A DNA stretch of 34,953 bases from a virus. The notes beneath the pieces were generated by a model. The model searched no databases and had not been told where the DNA came from. It worked only from the letters and a program-made list of their open reading frames with translations. Shown one piece after another: positions 7,422 to 13,547 of the stretch (positions are counted from its first letter, which is position 1; every line of letters begins with the position of its first letter). Both the position numbers and the translations under genes were made by a program. The DNA is taken from positions 1-34,953 of the IMG/VR virus record IMGVR_UViG_3300032665_000114, one strand, 5' to 3'.

Positions 7422-10166
7422 ATGGCAAGCCCGAGTGATGTTGACCCGTTGGCGGGAATTAACTCGACGTTGAAGGCTGGTCCTGGGGCGGAGGTTGATC
7501 CACTCGCCGGCGTGACGGACTTTACAAAGGATTATGAAAGCAAGGGGACGCAAAGGTCTTCCGACTGGGCCTCGGGCTCGGCCCTGCATGCTCCAGCCTA
7601 CGCGGCCCAACAAGTCGGCAAGGGAATCATCGACACAGCGAAGTTGCCGAGTGAGGTTGATTCGATCCTCCACTGGGCCGGGAGTTTCTTGCCAGATGAA
7701 GTCCGGAACTCGCCGACTGCCAATGCGGCTTTGGATGCCGCTAGCTCGGCCATCAACCCTGTCGGGGCCATTGCGAACAAGGTCAGCCAGCTGGCTGTTG
7801 GTAAGAACGCGACTGACCTGCTGAAACCAAGCCCTGAGACCGTTGACTCGGCCACGAATGCACTCGGCCTCAACTCGCTCAAGCCGCAGAACGTTGCGGA
7901 AGACCTGGTAGGTGGGGCATCTTCCGGCCTTGGCTCTGCCGTTCCATTCGCCATCGCGGAGCCGGAATCTGCCCCCATGCAGCTCGGCGCGGGTGTGGCT
8001 GGTGGACTTGCTGGCAAGATTGCCGAATGGGCTGATCCTGGCTCTACCTGGGCCCCCGTAATCGCCGGGGCGCTTGGTGGGCTAAGCACAGGCATGGGCA
8101 TTCATTATTTTTCCCACTTGGCAGATCTTGCAACCGCGAAAGCGGCCGTCGAGGCCTCCGCGAAAGAACTAGCCGCCGCGCAAGCCTCCAAAGACGCTCT
8201 GACCCTCGGCAAGGCCAATGAACTCGTGCCGAACTTTGACGCGCTGAACTCCGCCAAAGACGCCGTGAAGCAAGCTCAGGTCGAACACGAGACCGCTGCG
8301 AATGTGGCCATCGCGGCAAGTAAGGATGTCCAAGACGCGTCGATCGCTGCGGCCAGGGCCCAGATTGACACCAGCAAAACAAACCTCGACCTTGCAACGA
8401 AACAACATGAGGCCAATGTTGTCTCATCTGCCGAAACCCGAGACCAAGCGATTGCGAAGACGCAAGAGACAATCGCGGACTCGAAAGGCCAGCTTGACGA
8501 CCAGTTGGCTGATTTGAAATCCCGCGCGAGACAGTCGGAAGCCTCGCGCGACGCGGCGATTGACTCGGCCAAAGCTGGCACCGCTCCGATTGCGGATGAG
8601 GACATCGAATCCGGGCTGAAGTCCATCGCGGATAAACACTCTACCGAGATCGACCCGGATAAAGTCGGTGAAATTGGGCAAGCGCAAGCGAGGAATTTTG
8701 TAACTTCCACCACGGGTAGTCTCGCGAAAGCCGAAGACGCCGCTTGGGCTCCGCTGAATGCCAAGATGGCCGAGGCCGGATCGCAGGAAATGCCGGGATT
8801 TGAGGCAGCGGTTAACGCAGCGAAGGGCCGAGGGGGAGCCCTGGCCGAGACTCTCGCCAAAGTCGTTCCGAATAACGCGACTGGACTCGCGAAGACCCTG
8901 GAAAAATTCGTCCCGGATGAGGCGACAGGAATCGCCGCGCCGGGTCCTAGCTTTGCCGATATGAAAGAACTTCGGTCTGCCCTCGGCGAGGCTCGGGGAA
9001 ACCCGATGGCGTTGAAGGACATCGGGGAGAAAAATCTTACCTCCATGTACGCGGCCCTGACCTCCGACATGCGCGCGGCGGCGGAAAAGGCAGGGATGGC
9101 TGACGCTTTCGACGCTGCGAATGGGGTGTCGAAGGAAGGCCGAGATTTCGTTGACGGAGTCTTGTCCAAAATCGCGGCGAGTGATAAGCCACAGGCTGGA
9201 AAAGACCTTGCTCCTGGTGAGGTCGTGCACCAACTGTTGACTCAGGCTAAAAACACTGGAACCACCCTGGCGGCTCTTCGCGCTCGACCGGAGTTCAAAA
9301 ATTTCGTCGATGGCCTTGCGGCGGTGCAGATCAACAAAGCGATAGCCAGCCCGAAGGAATGGCAAAGCCTCGCGCCTGGGGCGAAGGCCGCGTTGGTGCC
9401 TGAGGCAGCGGATCGCGCGGCGATCGAGACCTTACTCGCGGATAAAGGCCGAGCGGTTGGTGACTCTGCCCCTGCGATCAAAGCCGCGCATGACGCGCAT
9501 TTGAGCAATCTGGAACAAATCGAAGCCGAAAGACTTGCGGCAAGTCAGGCTCACAAGACCGCTGTTGCGAATGCGAAAGCGGAAGCGGAATACGCGAAGA
9601 CGAGCCATAAGACGAATGTGGAAGAGTCTGGAAGAGGACTGGAAGCGGCGAGCCAAGCGCATAAGGCAACGGTCGAAAAAGCCACGGATTTGATCGCCCA
9701 GGCGAAAGCCGCCCATGCGGAGGATAAGGTTGCCGCGAGGACTTCTACTGCGAATGCGATTGCCAATGCGAGGGCCGAGGCCGAGGCGACGACTCGAGGC
9801 ATTCGGCGAGGGAATGTTGAGACCCAGGCGGAAGGGATTCGGAAAGGCTTGGATGTCTCCGGGGCTCAGAGAAACCTGGCAAGTGCCAAAGAACACTTGG
9901 CTAGTTTCTCCCCGACCCCGAGTCAACATGGCATCAATGCGCTCGTTGGTGCGGATCTGGGCGAGCACCTGGGAGATGTCTCTGGCCATCTGCTTGGCCT
10001 CTCTGGCATCCCATACCACGCCTCTGCCCTGGTCGGCGCGGCGCTGCCAACTGCGATCAGAGGGGTCAAGAACTTCCTGACCTCGCCGGGGAAGACGAGG
10101 TCTGCTGTGCAGGGTGGAATTGGTGGAAGTGAGGCGGGGTCTACAAACCCCCTGCTCCGCCGCTAA
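7422..10166 (+). CDS. Large internal virion / DNA-ejection protein with coiled coils
   Basis: 914 residues, ribosome site GGGAG nine bases before ATG. Residues about 160-235 hold alanine/glycine-rich hydrophobic segments (GAGVAGGLAGKIAEW, VIAGALGGLSTGMGIHYFS) that could cross or penetrate a membrane. Two long Ala/Lys/Glu-rich coiled-coil regions follow, about 235-400 and 690-830, separated by a globular middle (about 400-680). The C-terminal part has another weak hydrophobic region (HLLGLSGIPYHASALVGAALPT). This is the plan of the largest podovirus ejection protein, which passes through the tail and helps DNA cross the envelope. No lytic transglycosylase or other enzyme motif is visible. The stop overlaps the end of a leftward gene by four bases. 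Confidence 0.65.
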   Translation: MASPSDVDPLAGINSTLKAGPGAEVDPLAGVTDFTKDYESKGTQRSSDWASGSALHAPAYAAQQVGKGIIDTAKLPSEVDSILHWAGSFLPDEVRNSPTANAALDAASSAINPVGAIANKVSQLAVGKNATDLLKPSPETVDSATNALGLNSLKPQNVAEDLVGGASSGLGSAVPFAIAEPESAPMQLGAGVAGGLAGKIAEWADPGSTWAPVIAGALGGLSTGMGIHYFSHLADLATAKAAVEASAKELAAAQASKDALTLGKANELVPNFDALNSAKDAVKQAQVEHETAANVAIAASKDVQDASIAAARAQIDTSKTNLDLATKQHEANVVSSAETRDQAIAKTQETIADSKGQLDDQLADLKSRARQSEASRDAAIDSAKAGTAPIADEDIESGLKSIADKHSTEIDPDKVGEIGQAQARNFVTSTTGSLAKAEDAAWAPLNAKMAEAGSQEMPGFEAAVNAAKGRGGALAETLAKVVPNNATGLAKTLEKFVPDEATGIAAPGPSFADMKELRSALGEARGNPMALKDIGEKNLTSMYAALTSDMRAAAEKAGMADAFDAANGVSKEGRDFVDGVLSKIAASDKPQAGKDLAPGEVVHQLLTQAKNTGTTLAALRARPEFKNFVDGLAAVQINKAIASPKEWQSLAPGAKAALVPEAADRAAIETLLADKGRAVGDSAPAIKAAHDAHLSNLEQIEAERLAASQAHKTAVANAKAEAEYAKTSHKTNVEESGRGLEAASQAHKATVEKATDLIAQAKAAHAEDKVAARTSTANAIANARAEAEATTRGIRRGNVETQAEGIRKGLDVSGAQRNLASAKEHLASFSPTPSQHGINALVGADLGEHLGDVSGHLLGLSGIPYHASALVGAALPTAIRGVKNFLTSPGKTRSAVQGGIGGSEAGSTNPLLRR

Positions 10167-10267
10167 TCACACAACCAGTTCACGAAAGTTCCGAAAGCCC
10201 ACACGAGCAGGAGTGGAACTCCGACAATCGCGAGGACCGCGAAGAATCTGATGTCTTCGGGATTCAT
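10163..10267 (-). CDS. 34-residue single-pass membrane protein
   Basis: Starts MNPEDIRFFAVLAIVGV and continues with PLLLVWAFGTFVNWLCD. About 20 consecutive hydrophobic residues (8-29) form one membrane helix; the N-terminus is short and charged. The ribosome site (GAAGGA) stands about nine bases before ATG, and the start overlaps the stop of the preceding small gene (ATGA). The stop lies 4 bases inside the end of the convergent virion operon. The size and place at the end of an operon would suit a small holin-like or membrane-anchored accessory protein, but no function is shown. Confidence 0.6.
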   Translation of the reverse strand: MNPEDIRFFAVLAIVGVPLLLVWAFGTFVNWLCD

Positions 10268-10431
10268 GAGAAAAATTCCTTCGGAAGCTCGAAAGTCCAA
10301 AAAGGTACGAGACAACCTTGTGCCTTTAGCTCTCGAATTCGATCATTAGCCTGACGAATGCAAGTTCGAGGCATTGAACGATCGAAAATTGGAATGCCTC
10401 GATGATACCCGGTAAATATCCACAAGTACAT
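10264..10431 (-). CDS. 55-residue protein, unknown function
   Basis: The product begins MYLWIFTGYHRGIPIFDRSM and contains a basic helix (CIRQANDRIRELKAQGC) before a hydrophobic/aromatic tail (LVPFWTFELPKEFFS). The ribosome site AGGAG stands eight bases before ATG and overlaps the stop of the upstream gene; the stop overlaps the next start (ATGA). These signals make it a real gene in a three-gene leftward unit. I do not recognise a family. Confidence 0.65.
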   Translation of the reverse strand: MYLWIFTGYHRGIPIFDRSMPRTCIRQANDRIRELKAQGCLVPFWTFELPKEFFS

Positions 10432-10442
10432 GACCTGGGCTC

Positions 10443-10709
10443 CTACTGCGGCCGAATCGCCACTTCGACCTTGTCGAGCATCTCGCTTAACTCACGTCGA
10501 AGGGCAATCACGGTCTCGATCGGCATGGTCACGGCGACGCGAGGGTGAAGCGAGATTTGCGCTCCGGTGGAGGTCGAAATCACGAAACGCTCGGAGAAGA
10601 CGAGCCTAAGGTTACTCCCCAACATGTTGAACCCGTAGGAGTTCACGAAGACGGATTCGCAGGACAGCAACAGGGACAAAGTGGATTCAGCGTCAAGGGG
10701 CTCGGACAT
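10443..10709 (-). CDS. Hypothetical protein, weakly DUF3467-like
   Basis: 88 residues. The pattern (VNSYGFNMLGSNLRLVFSER, then HPRVAVTMPIETVIALRREL) of an N-terminal strand region with a C-terminal helix recalls DUF3467 proteins, which have strands ending in a V-V-M-T/S-P-x-x-A-K-x-L helix; the match is loose. First gene of the leftward unit that ends at 10163. A GC hairpin (GGACGC/GCGTCC) and a palindrome lie just upstream, so it probably has its own leader or promoter signal. The ribosome site is weak (AGAAAG). Confidence 0.65.
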   Translation of the reverse strand: MSEPLDAESTLSLLLSCESVFVNSYGFNMLGSNLRLVFSERFVISTSTGAQISLHPRVAVTMPIETVIALRRELSEMLDKVEVAIRPQ

Positions 10710-10721
10710 GGAATTCTTTCT

Positions 10722-10770
10722 GGACGCGAATGCGTCCTTTGATGGTCAAACTATGGACCGGGGATCGGTC
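10722..10770 (-). promoter_or_regulatory. Leader hairpin plus dispersed palindrome (copy 1)
   Basis: Upstream of the 10709 start lies a perfect hairpin, GGACGC-4 bases-GCGTCC (10722-10737), followed at 10738-10750 by the palindrome TTTGA-TGG-TCAAA and then CTATGGACCGGGGA. The palindrome and its flank recur at 23886-23900 and 34111-34125. It lies at the boundary between the HNH gene and the next leftward unit. An operator or a phage-specific promoter element are both possible. Confidence 0.5.
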
Positions 10771-11444
10771 GTTTGTGTTTCTCTCATCATCTTATCAGCT
10801 TCAGTTTTACCGAACTGCCTAACACAGTTAACATAAAATTCAATATCAATTTTTGTCCAATTTGCCTTCTTTAACTCCCGCTGCAAGTTCTTCAATTCCT
10901 TCTGCTCCCTTAAAATCTCGTGCCCAATCAATAATTCGCTGTCGCTTCTTCCAATGCCATTGTTGTTGACATCGCTCCCGACAGAATTTCTGCCATGCTC
11001 GGTCGGGGAGAAAAAGATCTCCGCAATTGACGCATTTGGATTCTTCGCGTTTTCCCATTTCAGTCTATCCTCAAGTCTTGCTTGCTTGTTTCTGTTGAAA
11101 ACAACCGCAGTCCAGAGCGTGTATCCGAATTCTTCTAATTCCTTCGCGGTGAAGTTGTTGTATCCGCTCCAGCGAAGTTTGAGCCTTTCTTGAATATAAT
11201 CTCTTTTATGATTAACAGTCTCAAATACTTTATCACTTGCAATTGAGTTGCATTCAAGACAACTCGGCAGAATAAATCTTCCACTGCTAACATCGAGCAC
11301 TTCTGCCATCATGACTGCTTTTGAGATCGGCAAGAAATGATCCCCGCATTCCTCCCATTCCCCGCAATAGACGCAGAGACCCCCGTTGTTGAGTCGGTAG
11401 TAAAGCGCGTTTTGACGGCGCATATCTGATTCGCGTTGGCGCAT
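10746..11444 (-). CDS. HNH-type endonuclease
   Basis: 232 residues. The zinc/HNH framework is visible: CVYCG (24-28), GDHFLPIS (34-41) giving the Asp-His of the first strand, and LPSCLECNSIASDKVF (59-74) giving the second Cys pair followed by Asn. Such HNH proteins in phages are often free-standing homing nucleases or DNA-packaging helpers. After residue 125 the sequence is less convincing because an overlapping frame carries a clear zinc ribbon (10846-11058), so the C-terminus may be overprinted or the gene may be frameshifted. A very strong promoter ends only about 7 bases before ATG, so the transcript may be leaderless. Its base composition is more AT-rich than its neighbours, which suggests recent acquisition. 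Confidence 0.75.
   Translation of the reverse strand: MRQRESDMRRQNALYYRLNNGGLCVYCGEWEECGDHFLPISKAVMMAEVLDVSSGRFILPSCLECNSIASDKVFETVNHKRDYIQERLKLRWSGYNNFTAKELEEFGYTLWTAVVFNRNKQARLEDRLKWENAKNPNASIAEIFFSPTEHGRNSVGSDVNNNGIGRSDSELLIGHEILREQKELKNLQRELKKANWTKIDIEFYVNCVRQFGKTEADKMMRETQTTDPRSIV
10846..11058 (-). CDS. Overlapping zinc-ribbon protein within the HNH gene (-1 frame)
   Basis: 70 residues, in the -1 frame relative to the HNH gene. It contains CVNCGDLFLPDRAWQKF followed by CRERC and a basic helix WHWKKRQR, the classic CxxC-x12-CxxxC treble-clef/ribbon with an FC(S/R) second knuckle that occurs in many phage proteins. This conserved motif is unlikely to arise by chance. A possible ribosome site (GAGG, ten bases before ATG) would allow independent translation. 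Alternatives are a -1 frameshift joining the HNH N-terminus to this ribbon, or a sequencing error. Confidence 0.45.
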   Translation of the reverse strand: MGKREESKCVNCGDLFLPDRAWQKFCRERCQQQWHWKKRQRIIDWARDFKGAEGIEELAAGVKEGKLDKN

Positions 11445-11451
11445 GGGAATT

Positions 11452-11487
11452 ATTGTAATGCATTAGAAATGCATTTGTCAATGCGTT
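11452..11487 (-). promoter_or_regulatory. Strong leftward sigma70-type promoter with tandem palindromic operator
   Basis: On the minus strand TTGACA (11476-11481, consensus) is followed after 18 bases by TACAAT (11452-11457). Two perfect copies of the palindrome AATGCATT (11457-11464 and 11468-11475) fill the spacer and a third, near-perfect copy (AATGCGTT, 11480-11487) overlaps the -35 box, with 11- and 12-base spacing, about one helical turn. This is the layout of a repressor-controlled promoter. Predicted transcription would begin about at the HNH start codon. Confidence 0.65.
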
Positions 11488-11562
11488 AAGGTAGGTCGGG
11501 ATGTCCAAGGCCAAAATCATGGCTTTCCCTTCGCGCATGGCCGTTAACTCCCCTTTGACCCG

Positions 11563-11940
11563 TTACGAACGCCTCATTTTCCCGTTTCCATCCCCCGGCA
11601 CCAATCCCGCTCCCACCGGAGCAAAGAAGCAATACGGATGCGTCACGCTCGGGGCTTCGCCGCCGAAGGTCGGCCAGTTGGTTCCGTAGAAAATCCAATA
11701 CTGCCCATCGAGGCTCGGCAGCGCGTCTTTGAACGGAACGACGTATGGATAGCCTCGTATGTGGTATCCGTCGGACTCGAGAGTGATGTCGGACGGGGTG
11801 AGCAAGTGCGCGTCAGCTGGCCCGCAACACGCAGCTTTGACCCACGCGGGGACCTCGGTCCCATCGGCCCAGAGATCGTGTGGGGAAGCAGAAGTGACGT
11901 AAAACAGCACTGCCCCAACCAGACTAAACCTTTTCATCAT
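11563..11940 (-). CDS. Secreted protein with CCG motif, unknown function
   Basis: 125 residues with an N-terminal signal peptide (KRFSLVGAVLFYVTSASP) and a mature part containing ASPHDLWADGTEVPAWVKAA followed by CCGPADAHLL, plus a Pro/Tyr/Cys-containing end (THPYCFFAPVG). I know this pattern from small exported proteins that are common in Bradyrhizobium/Rhodopseudomonas-type genomes and their phages; their role is not established. Exported to the periplasm, it may act as a host-modifying (moron-type) product. The strong site GGAGG precedes two consecutive ATG codons; the second (11937) is better spaced. The start overlaps the end of the winged-helix gene by 17 bases. Confidence 0.75.
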   Translation of the reverse strand: MMKRFSLVGAVLFYVTSASPHDLWADGTEVPAWVKAACCGPADAHLLTPSDITLESDGYHIRGYPYVVPFKDALPSLDGQYWIFYGTNWPTFGGEAPSVTHPYCFFAPVGAGLVPGDGNGKMRRS

Positions 11941-12268
11941 CCAGCCTCCTCCCGCTCATGGAATATCCAACACCCCAGATAGAATGAATCTTGACTCCAT
12001 GTGGCCGGAGTTTTTTCCTCAGTCGGCAAAGCAGAACTTGAAGTGTCCCCCCTCCAAATCCTTTCGCGTTGTCAGAGTGAAGGTACATGGCGGTTTCAAT
12101 CTGTTCTTTAGTCGCGATCTTGTTAATCAACAAGCAAGCGAAGATTCTTGCCTCGGTTCTCGTAAGCCCCCAACCAGGCGGCGTGGTGCATTTGGCCTGA
12201 AAAATGGCCTCGTATTCCTCGACCTTGGCCTGGAGCCGTTCGATCTTGTTCAGCAGGTTCTCAACCAT
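11924..12268 (-). CDS. Winged-helix (PhoB/OmpR C-terminal type) transcription regulator
   Basis: 114 residues. Residues 1-25 form a short coiled coil (LLNKIERLQAKVEEYEAIF) in place of a receiver domain. From about 34 on, LTRTEARIFACLLINKIATK, then the recognition-helix region (QVLLCRLRKKLRPHGV) and the wing IHSIWGVGYSM follow the Trans_Reg_C pattern closely (the G-x-G-Y turn is typical). Stand-alone domains of this kind occur in alphaproteobacterial phages. Lacking a phospho-acceptor it is probably a constitutive DNA binder, perhaps acting on phage promoters or mimicking a host response regulator such as CtrA; this is an inference. Confidence 0.75.
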   Translation of the reverse strand: MVENLLNKIERLQAKVEEYEAIFQAKCTTPPGWGLTRTEARIFACLLINKIATKEQIETAMYLHSDNAKGFGGGTLQVLLCRLRKKLRPHGVKIHSIWGVGYSMSGRRLDDEKV

Positions 12269-12278
12269 GGGTCTGCCC

Positions 12279-13499
12279 TCACTCCTTCGGCTTCAGGAAA
12301 ACCCCTTTCGGGATATATTTCTCCGTCCCGGCTTGTCGGACAAACGCGCCGGATTTCTCGGCCAGCTCGACGATCGCTTTGACTTTCTCACTTGGCGCTC
12401 GTTCGGATACGAACGAGTAAAGCAGGGTGGAGTCCAGCGGTTCATTCTTATCCTTGATATACTTCGCGACCCCCCAGCGATGGAGTTCTTCGATGATGGA
12501 TTGGTCCGACTTCCCGGTCATCGCGCGGAAGATGTCCGGCATGGTGGTCTCGGCCTCCAGCAACCACGACACCGCGCGGGTCGCGTCGGCGAGGGAAATC
12601 TGCATGGACTTGCCCCGGGAGATCGCGGAAATCCCGGAAAGTTTCATCACATTCATGGCTCGGTTGGAGCAGTACGCATTTAGCTTGGAATGACTCGGAA
12701 TAGGCTGGCCGCCGTCCATCCACCAGTTCTGGAAGAATTCGATAGCATCAGGCGCCCAGGTGATCTCGCCCTGCAGCCGCGAGAGTTCGCCAAGGCGGGT
12801 CAGAATTCGCTGTCGAACTCCCCCAACCTGCTCCGTGATCAAAAACGGATCGCGGATGCGCGTTTCAGACGAAAACACCATGATACACCGTCTACCAAGT
12901 CCTGTGGTCCATACTTCTTCAGGAAAGGAAGAGGACATAAGCGAAGGCTGAATGCCTCCAAGCATATTGAGCACAGGATATTCAATATCAATACGAGCAG
13001 GATGACCGTGGCGACGACGCTCAGTGTGAGATTCTTCATTGTTGTAAATTCCATTGAGGGCTCCGATGAATTCCATGTCATACGCTGGCAGTAGCACCGA
13101 GAACTCCTCCGCCCCGACAAACAGCGCGGAATAGCTATAATGGTCGCCTTTGGCCGTGATTCGAGTCTGCTTTGAGTCAAACAAGGTGTCGATCAGGCTT
13201 GCTTTCGTCACCGACTTATCCGCGACTCGGAACGCCTTGCTCTTTGTCCCAGGTTCCAGCGCGTTGAAGATCAAGTCCCGAGTCGTCGAGATAATCTGCT
13301 TTCCGGTCCCCGGTGGGGCGACCAGGAGGGTGTACAAATTCGGAAAGGTGATGAAGCGCCCGGTCCGAATCCAGATACGACGTTCGAGTGCCCCGGCGAC
13401 CAGGCTGATCCCCGCCCACTTCCGAAAGATCTCGGGGGACCATTCGTCCTGGGTAAGGGTGAAGAAGTCGGAAACCAGGTCGTGGGGAGCGTCAGGCAC
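12279..13499 (-). CDS. DUF3987-like P-loop ATPase, putative replicative helicase
   Basis: 406 residues starting at GTG. The Walker A motif is APPGTGKQ (61-68), with Gln where Ser/Thr is usual. ALFVGAEEFSVLLP (about 127-140) stands in the Walker B place, and a later GLGRRCIMVF contains a candidate arginine finger. The overall plan matches DUF3987-type ATPases that in phages and plasmids are linked to primases and serve as helicases. No primase domain is present here. It directly follows the polymerase gene, 48 bases downstream. A winged-helix-like tail (about 330-400, KYIPKGVFLKPKE end) may bind DNA. Moderately sure of the family, less of the exact function. Confidence 0.65.
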   Translation of the reverse strand: MPDAPHDLVSDFFTLTQDEWSPEIFRKWAGISLVAGALERRIWIRTGRFITFPNLYTLLVAPPGTGKQIISTTRDLIFNALEPGTKSKAFRVADKSVTKASLIDTLFDSKQTRITAKGDHYSYSALFVGAEEFSVLLPAYDMEFIGALNGIYNNEESHTERRRHGHPARIDIEYPVLNMLGGIQPSLMSSSFPEEVWTTGLGRRCIMVFSSETRIRDPFLITEQVGGVRQRILTRLGELSRLQGEITWAPDAIEFFQNWWMDGGQPIPSHSKLNAYCSNRAMNVMKLSGISAISRGKSMQISLADATRAVSWLLEAETTMPDIFRAMTGKSDQSIIEELHRWGVAKYIKDKNEPLDSTLLYSFVSERAPSEKVKAIVELAEKSGAFVRQAGTEKYIPKGVFLKPKE

Positions 13500-13528
13500 A
13501 TTGGTTCTTTCGGGGGTTTGTTTTGGTT

Positions 13529-13547
13529 GAAGCGGCCCGGCCGCTTC
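13529..13547 (-). other. Perfect GC-rich inverted repeat between polymerase and ATPase genes
   Basis: GAAGCGGCC and GGCCGCTTC separated by one base form a 19-base palindrome that begins at the polymerase stop codon. As RNA it would fold into a 7-bp stem with a 5-base loop. There is no T tract on either side, so it is not a classical terminator; an RNA-processing or pausing site is possible. Confidence 0.4.

Noticed and set aside
8276-9365. Two long minus-strand frames opposite the large ejection protein
   Set aside because: Ser/Ala- and Arg-rich products that mirror the coiled-coil codons of the plus-strand gene; no motif.
11050-11070. Programmed -1 frameshift at TGGGAAAAC in the HNH gene
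   Set aside because: In the HNH frame the codons are TGG GAA AAC, which does not make an X-XXY-YYZ heptamer; kept only as an open question in the overlap finding.
11287-11538. 83-codon minus-strand frame spanning the HNH promoter
   Set aside because: It runs through the -35/-10 boxes and into the HNH coding sequence; better explained as promoter plus HNH gene.
13529-13547. Rho-independent terminator at the polymerase stop
   Set aside because: The stem is good but no T tract follows on either strand; recorded as an inverted repeat only.
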